A stretch of 64,000 nucleotides of DNA from assembly GCA_963706785.1 (NCBI GenBank), contig CAVPNJ010000010.1, positions 1-64,000 on the forward strand. The letters are read 5' to 3'. Position 1 is the stretch's first letter, and every line of letters begins with the position of its first letter. The translations under genes were made by a program, and so were the position numbers. Below the pieces are notes generated by a model. The model was given only the letters and a program-made list of their open reading frames with translations. It searched no databases and had not been told where the DNA came from. Shown here in pieces: positions 17,106 through 27,209 of the stretch. Source of the stretch: Pollutimonas sp963706785. GTDB taxonomy: Bacteria; Pseudomonadota; Gammaproteobacteria; Burkholderiales; Burkholderiaceae_B.

Positions 17106-18764
17106 TCAGCGGGCTTTTTCCCGCTGGCGTCGGGCTTCTTCAAGCAGGTAGACCTGATAATCGTCCAAGTCGCCGTCGAAGTCTTTCAAGCCGCCACGCG
17201 ACACTAGCCAAAATTCGTCGCACACCGAACGCAACAAGGCACGGTCATGGCTGACAAGCATCACTGAACCTTCGAATTCGTTAAGGGCCACGCTTAGCGC
17301 TTCCCGGGTCGCCAGGTCAAGGTGATTGGTTGGCTCATCTAGCAACAACAGATTGGGGCGTTGCCAAACGATCATGCACAGCACCAACCGGGCTTTTTCG
17401 CCGCCGCTCATGCTGCCCACCGACTGTTTGACCATATCGCCGCTGAAATTGAACGTTCCCAGAAAATTCCGCAAGCCCTGTTCACGGCAATCCATGGCGC
17501 TAGGGCGCATGCTGGCGGGTGTGTCACGCACCAAACGTATCATGTGATCCAGCGGATTGTCGGCGGGACGCAGCACGTCTAGTTCCTGCTGCGAGAAGTA
17601 GCCAATATTCAGGCCCTTGCCTGTAATGATCTCGCCCGAGATAGCCTGCAACGCGCCAGCAACAGTTTTGACCAAGGTCGATTTGCCTTGGCCGTTTGCG
17701 CCCAGGATGCCGATACGCTGGCCAGCCAACACTGAACGGTTGACCTTTTGCACGATCACTGTCGGCGGCGTTCCGGCTGCTGCGTCATCGGGCGGCGGAT
17801 AGCCAAAGGTCGCATCCGACATCGACAGCATGGGGTTGGGCAGGCTAAGTGGCTCTTTGAATTCGAATTGGAACTCGGCATCGGCCAGTACCGGTGCGAT
17901 CTTTTCCATGCGCTCCAGGGCCTTGACACGGCTTTGTGCCTGCTTGGCCTTGCTGGCTTTAGCCTTGAAGCGATCAATGAATTTCTGTAGGTGTGCGACC
18001 TTTTCCTGCTGCTTAACGTGTGCGGCCTGTTGCAACAGCATTTGCTCGGCGCGCATGTCCTCGAATTTACTGTAGTTCCCGCCGTAGCGCACGAGCTTGC
18101 CATGATCAATATGCAGGGTGACGCCAGTTACCGCATCCAGAAACTCCCTATCATGGCTGATCACGACCATGGTGCCGGCGTAGTTCTTCAGCCAGGCTTC
18201 CAGCCATACCAAAGCATCGAGATCCAGGTGGTTGGTCGGTTCGTCAAGCAATAGCAAATCGGAAGGGCACATTAGCGCGCGCGCTAATTGCAGCCGCATG
18301 CGCCACCCGCCCGAAAAACTGTTCACGGGGTTATCAAGCTCGGCAACGCTAAAGCCCAGTCCCAATATCAGGGCCTGTGCACGCGCTGGCGCGTCGTGAG
18401 CGCCCGCATCGTGCAATGCCATATAAGCATGGGCCATTTCCATCCCATCGTCGCTGGTTTCCGCTGCCGTCACCGCTGATTGCGCGGCCAGCAGCTGGGT
18501 ATCGCCTTCGACCACAAAGTCGGTGGCGCTTTGATCGGTTTCCGGCATGTCTTGCGCAACTTGCGACATACGCCATTGCGCTGGTATGGAGAATTCTCCG
18601 CCGTCTTCATGCAGGCTGCCGTTGAGTACGGCAAACAGCGACGATTTGCCGGCGCCATTGCGCCCCACCAAACCCACTTTTTCGCCGGGATTAAGCGTGA
18701 CCGAAGTTTTGTCGAGCAATACTTTACTGCCGCGACGCAAGGTCACGTTTTTAAGAATAATCAT
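17106..18764 (-). CDS. ABC-F family ATPase (YheS/Uup-like)
   Basis: A 552-residue protein with two ABC nucleotide-binding domains and no membrane part, the ABC-F layout of translation factors that act on the ribosome. Domain 1 has Walker A GRNGAGKSS, signature FSGGWRMRLQLA and Walker B LLLLDEPTNHLDL. Domain 2 has GANGQGKST, SGGEKARLVL and LLLLDEPTNHLDL. A charged linker (KQQEKVAHLQKFIDRFKAKAS) lies between them. It lacks the C-terminal coiled coil of full-length YheS. The start at 18764 (MIILKNVTLRRG) is the family start; upstream codons are ignored. Closest in character to YheS; exact subfamily uncertain. Confidence 0.9.
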   Translation of the reverse strand: MIILKNVTLRRGSKVLLDKTSVTLNPGEKVGLVGRNGAGKSSLFAVLNGSLHEDGGEFSIPAQWRMSQVAQDMPETDQSATDFVVEGDTQLLAAQSAVTAAETSDDGMEMAHAYMALHDAGAHDAPARAQALILGLGFSVAELDNPVNSFSGGWRMRLQLARALMCPSDLLLLDEPTNHLDLDALVWLEAWLKNYAGTMVVISHDREFLDAVTGVTLHIDHGKLVRYGGNYSKFEDMRAEQMLLQQAAHVKQQEKVAHLQKFIDRFKAKASKAKQAQSRVKALERMEKIAPVLADAEFQFEFKEPLSLPNPMLSMSDATFGYPPPDDAAAGTPPTVIVQKVNRSVLAGQRIGILGANGQGKSTLVKTVAGALQAISGEIITGKGLNIGYFSQQELDVLRPADNPLDHMIRLVRDTPASMRPSAMDCREQGLRNFLGTFNFSGDMVKQSVGSMSGGEKARLVLCMIVWQRPNLLLLDEPTNHLDLATREALSVALNEFEGSVMLVSHDRALLRSVCDEFWLVSRGGLKDFDGDLDDYQVYLLEEARRQREKAR

Positions 18765-18944
18765 TGAGGTTGAATCTGCATTGTGCGGGGATTGAAGCGG
18801 CTTGGAACATCGCCTGAAGGGGCCAGAATTGTAGCATCTGCTGCTTTTCCGGCCTCCGCCGGCTGGCAAGCGGACACATCGCAGGCCGCAGTCGCATACA
18901 CTAGTTATTTTTTCGATAGCCGCCTTGAGACGGCCCGCTTACTG

Positions 18945-19313
18945 ATGGCAAACAAAGGAAATCGATCCGGCAGCAGCGCATTGGTCTACTCGACAGAAAC
19001 GGGCCGTATGTGCCCCATTTGTCAGCAAGCGATCGCTGCCTGCACCTGCCGCTCCGCCAAGAACGGTCCCGCCACCGACGGCATCGTGCGAGTGTCGCTT
19101 GAGACGAAAGGGCGGCGCGGCAAAGGTGTGACCGTAATCAAAGGTGTTCCGCTAGATGCGATTGCGCTTACTGAACTGGGAAAACAGCTTAAAGCGGCTT
19201 GTGGTTCGGGCGGTACGGTGAAAGACGGAATCATCGAAATTCAGGGTGATCATCGCGAGGCCCTTATTCCTAAACTGGCGCTGCGCTGGGTCGTCAAGCG
19301 CGCGGGCGGATAG
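18945..19313 (+). CDS. SUI1/eIF1-like translation factor (YciH family)
   Basis: A 122-residue SUI1-domain protein, the bacterial homologue of eukaryotic eIF1, proposed to improve start-codon accuracy. The N-terminal part has a zinc-finger-like CPICQQAIAACTC. The SUI1 core reads VRVSLETKGRRGKGVTVIKG, then LGKQLKAACGSGGTVKDGII, then IQGDHREALI. The ATG at 18945 is the family-consistent start. It diverges from the ABC-F gene, which also acts in translation, though this may be chance. Confidence 0.88.
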   Translation: MANKGNRSGSSALVYSTETGRMCPICQQAIAACTCRSAKNGPATDGIVRVSLETKGRRGKGVTVIKGVPLDAIALTELGKQLKAACGSGGTVKDGIIEIQGDHREALIPKLALRWVVKRAGG

Positions 19314-19416
19314 CGCTTCGCCGTCTTTTGTGTATTATCTTGCGCTTAAATGGTGCTACGCTTGGAAAACAAGCGGTTCGTGCCGAATTGGCACAGGTTC
19401 GACTAAAGGAAGAAAC

Positions 19417-19614
19417 ATGGCAAAGAGGGGCGCGCCCGATCCGGATGAAGTGGCGCTGATCGAATGGTGCATACAGGTCGAAGGCCTTTTGGTTGCCGCT
19501 GGAGCAACACCGCGCCAGGCACAAGAGCACATCGAAGAAGAGGCCGAGTGGTTTACCGACCTGTTTTATAACGGTTTAACGCCGGAAGAAGCGGCAAAGG
19601 AAGCGCTCGCCTGA
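19417..19614 (+). CDS. hypothetical protein (65 aa)
   Basis: A 65-residue acidic, helical protein (MAKRGAPDPDEVALIEWCIQ, ATPRQAQEHIEEEAEWFTDL, YNGLTPEEAAKEAL). AAGGAAGAAAC upstream of the ATG is a good ribosome-binding site. It has no transmembrane segment and resembles short conserved hypotheticals of beta-proteobacteria, but I cannot name a family. It follows the SUI1 gene on the same strand after a 100-base gap. Confidence 0.65.
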   Translation: MAKRGAPDPDEVALIEWCIQVEGLLVAAGATPRQAQEHIEEEAEWFTDLFYNGLTPEEAAKEALA

Positions 19615-19647
19615 ATCAAACACTTCCTTTATGGGGAAGCAACTGAA

Positions 19648-20628
19648 TTAATTGACGCTCATGCCTTCAGCTTTAAGAATGGGTGTCCATTTGTCGATTT
19701 CAGATTTAACCCATTTTTTCAATGATTCAGGTGTTTGCCTTTCTTCGCTGACGATCTCGGCGCCCAGGGCCGCCATTCTTTCGGTGAAGGCTGGTGATTT
19801 CAGCGCGGTTTTCAATGCGCCGTTGAATTTGGTCAAGGCTTCTGTAGGGGTGCCTTTAGGCGCATAAATACCGTGCCACACCTTCACTTCGAAACCTTTC
19901 AGCCCCTGTTCGTTTAGCGTGGGCGCATCGGGCAGCTTCTGGATGCGATTCTGGGTGGTTACGCCATAAAACTTGACGCTGTTTGCGGTGATGTGGGGGA
20001 TGGTCTGTGTGGTTTGATCGCACAAGACGTCTACCTGCTTACCCAAGAGTGCCGACATGGCGGGGGCCGTACCCTGGTATGGAATTGTCGTGAATTTCGT
20101 GCCTATGGCTTGTTGCAATAGGGACCCACAAAGTTGTGAAACGGCACCAGGACCCGCATTGGCCAGGTTGATTTTCTCGCCGTTCTTTTTGGCGTATTCA
20201 ATGAATTCCTGCATGTTATTGGGTGGGAAGTCTTTGCTGCCCAGTACCGTCATAGGAACATCAACCACTTCACCGACGTACTCAAAGCTTTGCAGCGGAT
20301 CATACTTAAGGTTCGAATACAGGGCGGTGGCCGTTGCCATGCCATTGTGGTGAATGAAAAAAGTATATCCGTCGGGTTTGGCATTTGCCACGTGGGCGGC
20401 TGCAACTGTGCCTCCGGCGCCCAATTTGTTTTCTACGACTATCGGTTGACCCAATACCTTGCTCATTTCTGCGCCCAGCGTGCGAGCCACGACGTCGGTT
20501 GGTCCGCCAGCAGCGAAAGGTACGACTAGGGATATGGCGCGGGTGGGGTAGTCTGCGGCCTGGCTAGTACCAGCGAAAGCCATCGATATAGCCGTAAGCG
20601 TAAAAGCCATTGATTTAGAAAAAGCCAT
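19648..20628 (-). CDS. Bug-family TTT transporter substrate-binding protein
   Basis: A 326-residue periplasmic receptor of the Bug family (PF03401), the substrate-binding part of tripartite tricarboxylate transporters. The Sec signal peptide ends near AGTSQAADYPTR. The family blocks are AISLVVPFAAGGPTDVVART, IVVENKLGAGGTVAAAHVA, LKYDPLQSFEYVGEVVDVP and PYQGTAPAMSALLGKQVDVL. No TctA/TctB membrane subunit is encoded nearby, as is usual for orphan Bug genes in Bordetella relatives. The ligand is probably a small carboxylate and cannot be told from sequence. Confidence 0.92.
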   Translation of the reverse strand: MAFSKSMAFTLTAISMAFAGTSQAADYPTRAISLVVPFAAGGPTDVVARTLGAEMSKVLGQPIVVENKLGAGGTVAAAHVANAKPDGYTFFIHHNGMATATALYSNLKYDPLQSFEYVGEVVDVPMTVLGSKDFPPNNMQEFIEYAKKNGEKINLANAGPGAVSQLCGSLLQQAIGTKFTTIPYQGTAPAMSALLGKQVDVLCDQTTQTIPHITANSVKFYGVTTQNRIQKLPDAPTLNEQGLKGFEVKVWHGIYAPKGTPTEALTKFNGALKTALKSPAFTERMAALGAEIVSEERQTPESLKKWVKSEIDKWTPILKAEGMSVN

Positions 20629-20864
20629 GCTGCCTCACTTGATTATTAAAAGCGGTTGAATTGACGAAATAGATGGCGCGTAGGGTATTCCCCCCGTGTT
20701 GGGCTATATTGTTCATGCCTTCGCACGTGTCGGCAATTCCAATCTACCAAACGGCATGTTATTAAATATGAAACATCGTCGACAAGCGGGGTAAACGCTA
20801 GCGTTAGTTGACAGCAGCGATGCGCTACCTATACCTTGGTGCGCATTGTGTAAAGGGAAGTCTC

Positions 20865-22160
20865 GTGACTTTAGTTCAGAGCATTGTGGTGTTGGTCATA
20901 CTGGTGCTGGCCGCCGGTTTTCTCTCTTTAACCGAAATTGCCCTGTCGGCGGCGCGCAAAATCAAGCTGAAGCTTCTGGCCGAAGCCGGTGACGACCGCG
21001 CCCTGAAGGTCATGGCGATACAGGCCCAATCGGCAAGCTTTTTTGCGGCCTCGCAAATTGGCTTGAACGCCGTCGCCATACTTGGCGGCATACTTGGCGA
21101 AGCGGCCTTTCGCCCCTATTTTGTCGGCTTGCTTAGCTATGTATATACCGGAGCCTGGGCTCAAGACATCGGCTTTGTCCTGTCGTTTATTTTCGTCACG
21201 CTGCTGTTCGTGTTGTTTTCAGACCTAATGCCCAAGCGTTTGGCGATGATGGCGCCCGAGCGTTTCGCGGTGGCCGTCATCAACACTGTCAATGTTTTTA
21301 TACGGATTTGCAAACCATTTTCCTACGCGTTGAATCTAGTAGCGAATATGTTGTTCCGGCTGTTTAACGTGAATACGGCGCGCGAAGACAATATCACCTT
21401 CGACGATATCTCGGCGGTTGTCGAGGCCGGGGCGCAAGCGGGGGTGCTTCAGAAGCAAGAGCAACACTTTATCGAGAACGTGTTCGAACTTGAATCGCGG
21501 CTGGTGTCATCATGCATGACCCACCGCGATAATATTGTGTTCATCAACCTGAACGAGCCGGAAGAAAGCATCCGCCAAAAGCTGGCCTTGCATCCTTATT
21601 CCAAGTTTCCGGTATGCGACGGCGTTATCGACCACGTAATCGGCTACGTCGACACGCGCGATATTCTGGTTCTTTGGCTGAACAAGCAGTCATCCTTTCA
21701 AATCAATGAAGCCAGCCTGCGTACGGTGCTTATCATTCCCGACACGCTCAAGCTATCAGAGCTGCTGGACAAATTCAGGGCGTCCAAAGAAACCTTCGCC
21801 GTCGTTATTAACGAGTACGCGCTGGTGATAGGGGTGATCACCCTTAGCGATATTATGGTGACCGTGATGGGCAACTGGGGCAGTCCATTGGACGAAGACC
21901 AGCAGATCCTGGAACGCGACGATGGCTCGTGGCTGATCGATGGCAGCACCGCCATAGAAGAGCTTAAGCGCGCGATGGATATCGACCAACTTCCTGAAGA
22001 AGAAAACTACGAGACCGCGGCAGGATTCATGATGTTCATGCTGCGCAAAGTGCCCAAGCCCACTGACAGCGTGGAATATGCGGGCGTGAAATTTGAAGTG
22101 GTCGATGTGGATCATTACCGCATCGACCAACTCATCGTCAAACGTATTGCGCCAAAGTAG
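20865..22160 (+). CDS. CNNM/CorC-HlyC family membrane protein (hemolysin family)
   Basis: A 431-residue inner-membrane protein. The N-terminal CNNM (DUF21) domain has about three to four helices (residues 1-180), including SLTEIALSAARKIKLKLLAE and SDLMPKRLAMMAP. A CBS pair follows at about 200-320 (VSSCMTHRDNIVFINLNEPE, YSKFPVCDGVIDHVIGYVDT), then a CorC/HlyC C-terminal domain at about 340-425. Members act in magnesium or cobalt efflux; hemolysin is a legacy name. The GTG at 20865 is chosen for AAGGGAAG upstream; the frame is open further upstream to ATG 20808. Confidence 0.85.
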   Translation: MTLVQSIVVLVILVLAAGFLSLTEIALSAARKIKLKLLAEAGDDRALKVMAIQAQSASFFAASQIGLNAVAILGGILGEAAFRPYFVGLLSYVYTGAWAQDIGFVLSFIFVTLLFVLFSDLMPKRLAMMAPERFAVAVINTVNVFIRICKPFSYALNLVANMLFRLFNVNTAREDNITFDDISAVVEAGAQAGVLQKQEQHFIENVFELESRLVSSCMTHRDNIVFINLNEPEESIRQKLALHPYSKFPVCDGVIDHVIGYVDTRDILVLWLNKQSSFQINEASLRTVLIIPDTLKLSELLDKFRASKETFAVVINEYALVIGVITLSDIMVTVMGNWGSPLDEDQQILERDDGSWLIDGSTAIEELKRAMDIDQLPEEENYETAAGFMMFMLRKVPKPTDSVEYAGVKFEVVDVDHYRIDQLIVKRIAPK

Positions 22161-22187
22161 TCCGGGCATTCACCCGGACTGGCGGGA

Positions 22188-24138
22188 TTACGTGCCGATC
22201 ACACCGCCGTCGTCCTTGGTAATGATGATGGTCGCGGATCGCGGTATTGCAGTACCCCCATCGGGCCAGTGGCTGTCGCCTTTTTCGCCGGGATGCTGCA
22301 CGTTAATGAACATGGTCTTGCTGTCTGGCGTAAAGGTAATGCCCGTCACTTCACATTCTTTAGGGCCCACCAGGAAGCGCCTGATCTCTTTACTGACCGG
22401 GTCTGCGCACAGCATTTGATTATTGCCTTGGCCTTCGTATTCGCCGGTATTGCTGTACTTGCCGTCCGTCTGAATCCACAAGCGACCGGCTCGGTCGAAA
22501 CCGATACCGTCAGGGCTGTTGAATGTATTGTCCGGCGTAACGTTGGCTGAACCCGATCGTAGGTCGTTGCGGTCGGCGTATTTGATAGGGTTTCCGGCCA
22601 GTACGAAGAGATCCCATTCGAATGTAGTGGCCGCGGCATCGGCGCCGGCTTCGCGCCAGCGCAAGATCTGCCCGTAAATGATTGGCAGCTCGCGGGTTGG
22701 CGGCATCGCCTTGCTTGCGCTTGTCGTTGTTCGTAAGCGTGACGTAGACTTCGCCGCTGGTCGGATGGACGCTTACCCATTCCGGGCGATCCATTTTCGT
22801 GGCGCCCACGGCATCCGCTGCCAGCCGGGTGTAGATCAATACCTCCGCCTGGCTGGCAAAGCGGCTGTCGGCTGCCAGGGTGGCATTGGCTGCCTTGCTA
22901 AGTAAAATCCACTCTCCCGAGCCCATGAAATCGCCCGCAGCAGCGCCCTCATTGAATTTGGCGACATATAGCTTGCCGGAATCCAGCAGGGCAGAGTTGT
23001 CGCCGCCTTCTTGATAGACGCCATCCGAAATGAATTTGTAGATATAGTCGTCGCGCTGGTCGTCACCCATATAGACAACAATATGCTTGTCGGCGGTCAG
23101 CGCATAGGCTGCATTCTCGTGCTTGATGCGGCCCAAGGCCGTGCGCTTCTTGGGGGTGGAGGCCGGGTCAAAGGGGTCGATTTCGACGATCCAGCCGAAA
23201 CGGTTGGATTCATTGGGCTCTTTCACGTAATCGAAACGGTCAAAAAACTGTTCCCAGCCATATTCGGTGGCTTTGGGCGACAGACCATAACGCTTTTGCG
23301 CGGCATCGCGGCGATCGGCGCCCGAGGTGGTGCCGAAGTAGTTATTGAAGTTTTCTTCACAGGTCAGGTAGGTGTGCCAGGGCGTCCAGCCGTTACCGCA
23401 ATTATTGAAGGTGCCCAAGACGCGTCGTCCCGAATGGTCGGCACTCGTTTTTAGCAGGTCGGTGCCTGCCGCGGGGCCGGTAAGTTCCATTTCGGTTGAG
23501 GCGGTGATGCGGCGGTTGTAGCGCGAATCAAGCTTGATTTCCCAGATGCCGGCCGTGTTGCGCGCAATGTGTATCACCGATACGCCGTGGGCGTTCATCG
23601 CCTTCGCTGCCATGTCGGCCGTCAGAGGCGTGCTGCCATTGGCACCGAAAAGCCATGCATAACTCCCGTTCTTGACGGTTGTATATTCATGATTCATGAC
23701 GAGCAAGCCTTCGGTGTTGCTGCCATTCATTGGAAAGAAGTGAATGCCATCATGGTTGTCGCCGACCTGACGGGCCTGGGCCGCGGCCGTATCGCTGCCA
23801 TCTGCTTTCCAGGCGGGATCGCCCGCAAACAGGGGTGTACCCCACGGTGCGAAAACCGTTGCGGTATATCCAGCGGCTATCTTCAAGACGTCGTCGCTTG
23901 ATGCCGGAATGCCCTCAAAGCCCAGCAAGGTTGTTGCTTTGGCGTCTTTCCCGAATAGATCTTCCGGACTGCTACAGGCGCTTAGGGGGCCGGCCAGGAA
24001 CATTGCTGCTGAAAGCCCTAGGCCGGACTTCAAGAAGCCGCGGCGGCTGACGGCGCGCTGGACCACGGTTTGGAAATGTTGGTTGCCGGAAATGTTGGTT
24101 GGGGTGTCTTCAGTATCGTGCTGATGTGGCGCATGCAT
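22188..24138 (-). pseudogene. PhoX-type phosphatase / DUF839 protein with Tat signal, one frameshift
   Basis: A protein of about 650 residues of the PhoX family (PF05787, calcium/iron-dependent alkaline phosphatases). The twin-arginine signal is SRRGFLKSGLGLSAAMFLAG. Family blocks are NHDGIHFFP, LLVMNHEYTT, GWTPWHTYLTCEENFNNYFG, GWIVEIDPFDPASTPKKRT, MGDDQRDDYIYKFIS, RPEWVSVHPTSGEVYVTLTN, SPDGIGFDRAGRLWIQTDG and FINVQHPGE. The frame changes near 22685 between GDAANPRAAN and IYGQILRW, apparently through one extra base. If real, the change removes the last 170 residues. Role: release of phosphate from organic esters in the periplasm. Confidence 0.85.
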
Positions 24139-24259
24139 GGCGGAGTTCGCTTCGTTAACTAAGAATCCGCATAGTGTTGTGGTTTTATATTACGTGATTG
24201 TGACAAACCTGCAAACCGGCGGAAATGCCCCATGCGGTTTATTCTTCGTGTTAGAGGCC

Positions 24260-25486
24260 CTATTCAGTTACCGGAGCCATGGGTTTGCGCGTAACGCTAC
24301 GAGCGAACCACATTCCCAGCATGGGCAGGGCGATCATGCTGACCACAAAAGCCGTGTCGACGCCGTAGTGATCGACCATAGCCGAAATCGCGCCGATACC
24401 CAACGATTGTCCCAGGAACAGGCAACACGCAAACAGCGACACCGCCGTCCCGCGCGTATTCGGTGCCATTTGTGTTGCATTGGCCTGCAAGGTGTTATGC
24501 AGCATGTAAAAACCGAGGCCCGCAATCAAACAGGCAGGTATGGACCACGCCCAATGGGGTCCGAAGGCCAACAGGGCAAAGCCAATACCCATCAGGAAGC
24601 CACCGTTCAGCGCAAGGCCACGTTCGCCAAACCGCTCCAGCAATCGACGCGCAAAAAAGGTGTAGAGAAGGCCGCCGGCGCCGTACAAGGCAACGATGGC
24701 GCCGGCGGCGGTAAGGGGTAAACCAAAGCGGTTATGCAGATAGGTGGGAATAAAGACTAGGGCGCTGAATACAAAGGCGCCTTCGATCAGTGCGATCAGC
24801 AGTATGCGGCGCGCCCAGGAAATACGCAGGACGCTCGTCATTTGAACAATGAAGCTTTGCCTGCTGCTATCTGCGACCGGCCTGGCGGGCAAGGCACGTA
24901 ACATCATGATAGCGACCGCGCCGAAAATCAGGAACAGTAGTGCGAAAGCCGCCTGCCAATTCAAAATATCAGCGAATAAACCGCCTATCCACTGGCCGAA
25001 AATCATACCGATGATGGTGGCCGACATGAATTTGGCCAGGACACCCTGCCGTTCAGCGTAGGGGACTGTATCGCCGATAAACGCCATGCTAAGAGGGATG
25101 ATGCCTGCGGTGGCGGCGCCGGCAAGTCCGCGCAGTATGATGATGGCAGACATCGACGGTGCAAATACCAGCGCCAGATTGATCAGCGCAGAAGCTGCTA
25201 CGGCAAAACTGATAACGCGCTGCTTTCCGTAACGATCGCCCAAGGGCCCATAGACTAGCTGTAGAAAGCCATAGGCGATAACGAACAGCGATATTGACCC
25301 GGCCGCAACGCCATCAGTGACCTGGAAGGCATTGGCCAGGTCGGGCAACAATGCATCGCAAATCCGCATGCCAACCATGCTGGCAAACCCCGCACATGCG
25401 ACCAGGAAAAAACTTTTTGCCTTACCTTTTACCTTTTCGTCCGAGCTTGCTTCTACCACCGTTGGGATCCTTCTGATTTGGCCCAC
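24260..25486 (-). CDS. MFS transporter, DHA1-like
   Basis: A 408-residue major facilitator protein with 12 predicted helices. The loop 2-3 motif is GPLGDRYGKQRVIS, GLAGAATAGIIPLSMAFIGD is the TM4-5 region of drug/proton antiporters, and the second half repeats the pattern (RRLLERFGERGLAL). Length is normal. The first 25 residues are charged and cytoplasmic. Substrate unknown; relatives include YnfM-like and Bcr-type exporters. It is a single gene, with the adjacent methyltransferase divergent. Confidence 0.85.
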   Translation of the reverse strand: MGQIRRIPTVVEASSDEKVKGKAKSFFLVACAGFASMVGMRICDALLPDLANAFQVTDGVAAGSISLFVIAYGFLQLVYGPLGDRYGKQRVISFAVAASALINLALVFAPSMSAIIILRGLAGAATAGIIPLSMAFIGDTVPYAERQGVLAKFMSATIIGMIFGQWIGGLFADILNWQAAFALLFLIFGAVAIMMLRALPARPVADSSRQSFIVQMTSVLRISWARRILLIALIEGAFVFSALVFIPTYLHNRFGLPLTAAGAIVALYGAGGLLYTFFARRLLERFGERGLALNGGFLMGIGFALLAFGPHWAWSIPACLIAGLGFYMLHNTLQANATQMAPNTRGTAVSLFACCLFLGQSLGIGAISAMVDHYGVDTAFVVSMIALPMLGMWFARSVTRKPMAPVTE

Positions 25487-25621
25487 TTATTTTTACAAAG
25501 CTGCACCAGGTTCGCAGCACTACCGAATAGTAGCGTAATGCTACAGCCTTCCCGCGATACAAGCATTTCAAGTTGGTAAACTGTCGGACTCATCTTCAAC
25601 TGTCTGGTATTGCAACACCCC

Positions 25622-26455
25622 ATGCCTTCTTCACACGAAATTCGCCCCGAGCAGTCCATTGAACTGTTGAAGGAACTGCATATCCTGACTCGCGACGGCA
25701 AAATGAATCAGGACAGCCGGCGCAAACTGAAACAGGTGTATCACCTATTCCAGTTTATCGAACCGCTACTCAAGGATCTGAAGCAAAATCGCGACGGCAT
25801 CACCCTGGTCGACCATGGGTCGGGCAAGTCATACCTCGGCTTCATTCTGTATGACTTGTTTTTCAAGCAATTGAACGACCAGTCTCATCTGTATGGCATC
25901 GAGACACGCGAAGAACTCGTTAAAAGTGCCACCGATTTGGCACGGCGGCTGCAATTTCCCGGAATGTCCTTCTTGAACTTGTCTGTAGCGGATTCAATTA
26001 CATCGAATCTACTACCCGCCAAAGTCGATATGGTTACGGCCTTGCATGCCTGTAATACGGCCACCGACGACGCCATACGATTTGCCTTGCACAAACAAGC
26101 CAAATATATCGTCGTCGTACCCTGTTGCCAGGCAGAAGTGGCAAGCGTACTGCGCCGCAAGAAGGCTGTATCGCTGGGGGCGGGCGCGCTGGCGGAAATG
26201 TGGCGCCATCCTTTGCACACGCGCGAGTTCGGAAGCCAGGCCACCAACGTGCTGCGTAGCCTACAACTGGAAGCCCACGGCTATCAGGTAACGGTAACGG
26301 AATTGGTGGGGTGGGAACATTCCATGAAGAACGAACTGATCATTGCTACCTATAAAGATCTTCCACGCCGCAAAGCAACGGAAAGATTGGATAATCTGCT
26401 GAAAATGTTGGGTCTGGAAGAAATGCGTGAACGTTTTTTCGCGCCGGAAGTCTGA
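25622..26455 (+). CDS. class I SAM-dependent methyltransferase (METTL25/Methyltransf_32 type)
   Basis: A 277-residue protein with a Methyltransf_32-type SAM fold. Motif I is ITLVDHGSGKSYLGFILYDL, with an adenine-binding acidic turn at LYGIETREELV. A central VTALHACNTATDDAIRFAL and VVPCCQAEVA match the DxxC-like catalytic region of this family. The ATG at 25622 is chosen; an in-frame start four codons earlier has no better ribosome-binding site. Substrate unknown: eukaryotic relatives methylate proteins or RNA. The next gene, an alpha/beta hydrolase, follows 80 bases later. Confidence 0.85.
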   Translation: MPSSHEIRPEQSIELLKELHILTRDGKMNQDSRRKLKQVYHLFQFIEPLLKDLKQNRDGITLVDHGSGKSYLGFILYDLFFKQLNDQSHLYGIETREELVKSATDLARRLQFPGMSFLNLSVADSITSNLLPAKVDMVTALHACNTATDDAIRFALHKQAKYIVVVPCCQAEVASVLRRKKAVSLGAGALAEMWRHPLHTREFGSQATNVLRSLQLEAHGYQVTVTELVGWEHSMKNELIIATYKDLPRRKATERLDNLLKMLGLEEMRERFFAPEV

Positions 26456-26533
26456 CTTAGACCGTATTTATCAGTTCAGCAAGCCTGCTGATGAACGGGA
26501 CGACTCACCTGCCAATGCAAAGAGGTACGGACT

Positions 26534-27196
26534 ATGCATTCAGTACAAAATGAGCTCATCAGCATCAAAGCTGGCGACGTTCACCTGGAAGGTCTGCTTG
26601 AAGTGCCGCAGGCTCCGGTCGGCATCATTTTGTTTGCTCATGGCAGCGGCAGCGGCCGACTGAGTCCACGCAACAACGCCGTCGCGCAGCAACTGCAACG
26701 CGCGCACTTCGGTACCTTATTGCTCGACCTTCTCACGCCGCAAGAAGATAAATCGCGCTCGTCTCGCTTCGATATCGACTTGTTGACGCGTCGGCTGAAC
26801 TTTGCCAGCGAATGGTTGCGCCACAATGCCGTTACGGCCGAGCTTCCTTTGGGCCTATTTGGCGCTAGCACCGGGGCTGCCGCGGCGCTACAAGTTGCGG
26901 CAGAACGTGGAGCCGATGTTTCCGCCGTCGTGTCGCGTGGCGGTCGGCCCGATATGGCCAGACGTGCAGCGTTGGCCGCCGTGACCGCGCCGACGCTGTT
27001 GGTGGTTGGCGGCCATGACGAAAGCGTGATCAAGCTGAACCGGCTCGCCTATGCCGATTTAACCTGCACGAAACGGCTGGATATCGTGCCCGGCGCGACC
27101 CATTTGTTCGAAGAGCCAGGCACCCTGGAGAAAGTCTCGGCGCTCGCCGTGGCGTGGTTTTCGGATCACCTTGCACAACAAGCCTTACGCGAGTGA
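26534..27196 (+). CDS. alpha/beta hydrolase (dienelactone hydrolase-like)
   Basis: A 220-residue cytosolic alpha/beta hydrolase. The oxyanion loop is ILFAHGSGSGRLSPRNN, the nucleophile Ser is in LGLFGASTGAAAAL, the Asp in LLVVGGHDESV, and the His in GATHLFEEPGTL. Members of this small group are often found fused or next to phosphoribosyltransferases; no such gene is seen here. AGAGGTACGG precedes the ATG. Function is probably hydrolysis of a small ester or thioester; not determinable. Confidence 0.82.
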   Translation: MHSVQNELISIKAGDVHLEGLLEVPQAPVGIILFAHGSGSGRLSPRNNAVAQQLQRAHFGTLLLDLLTPQEDKSRSSRFDIDLLTRRLNFASEWLRHNAVTAELPLGLFGASTGAAAALQVAAERGADVSAVVSRGGRPDMARRAALAAVTAPTLLVVGGHDESVIKLNRLAYADLTCTKRLDIVPGATHLFEEPGTLEKVSALAVAWFSDHLAQQALRE

Positions 27197-27209
27197 ACCA
27201 ACCCATTTT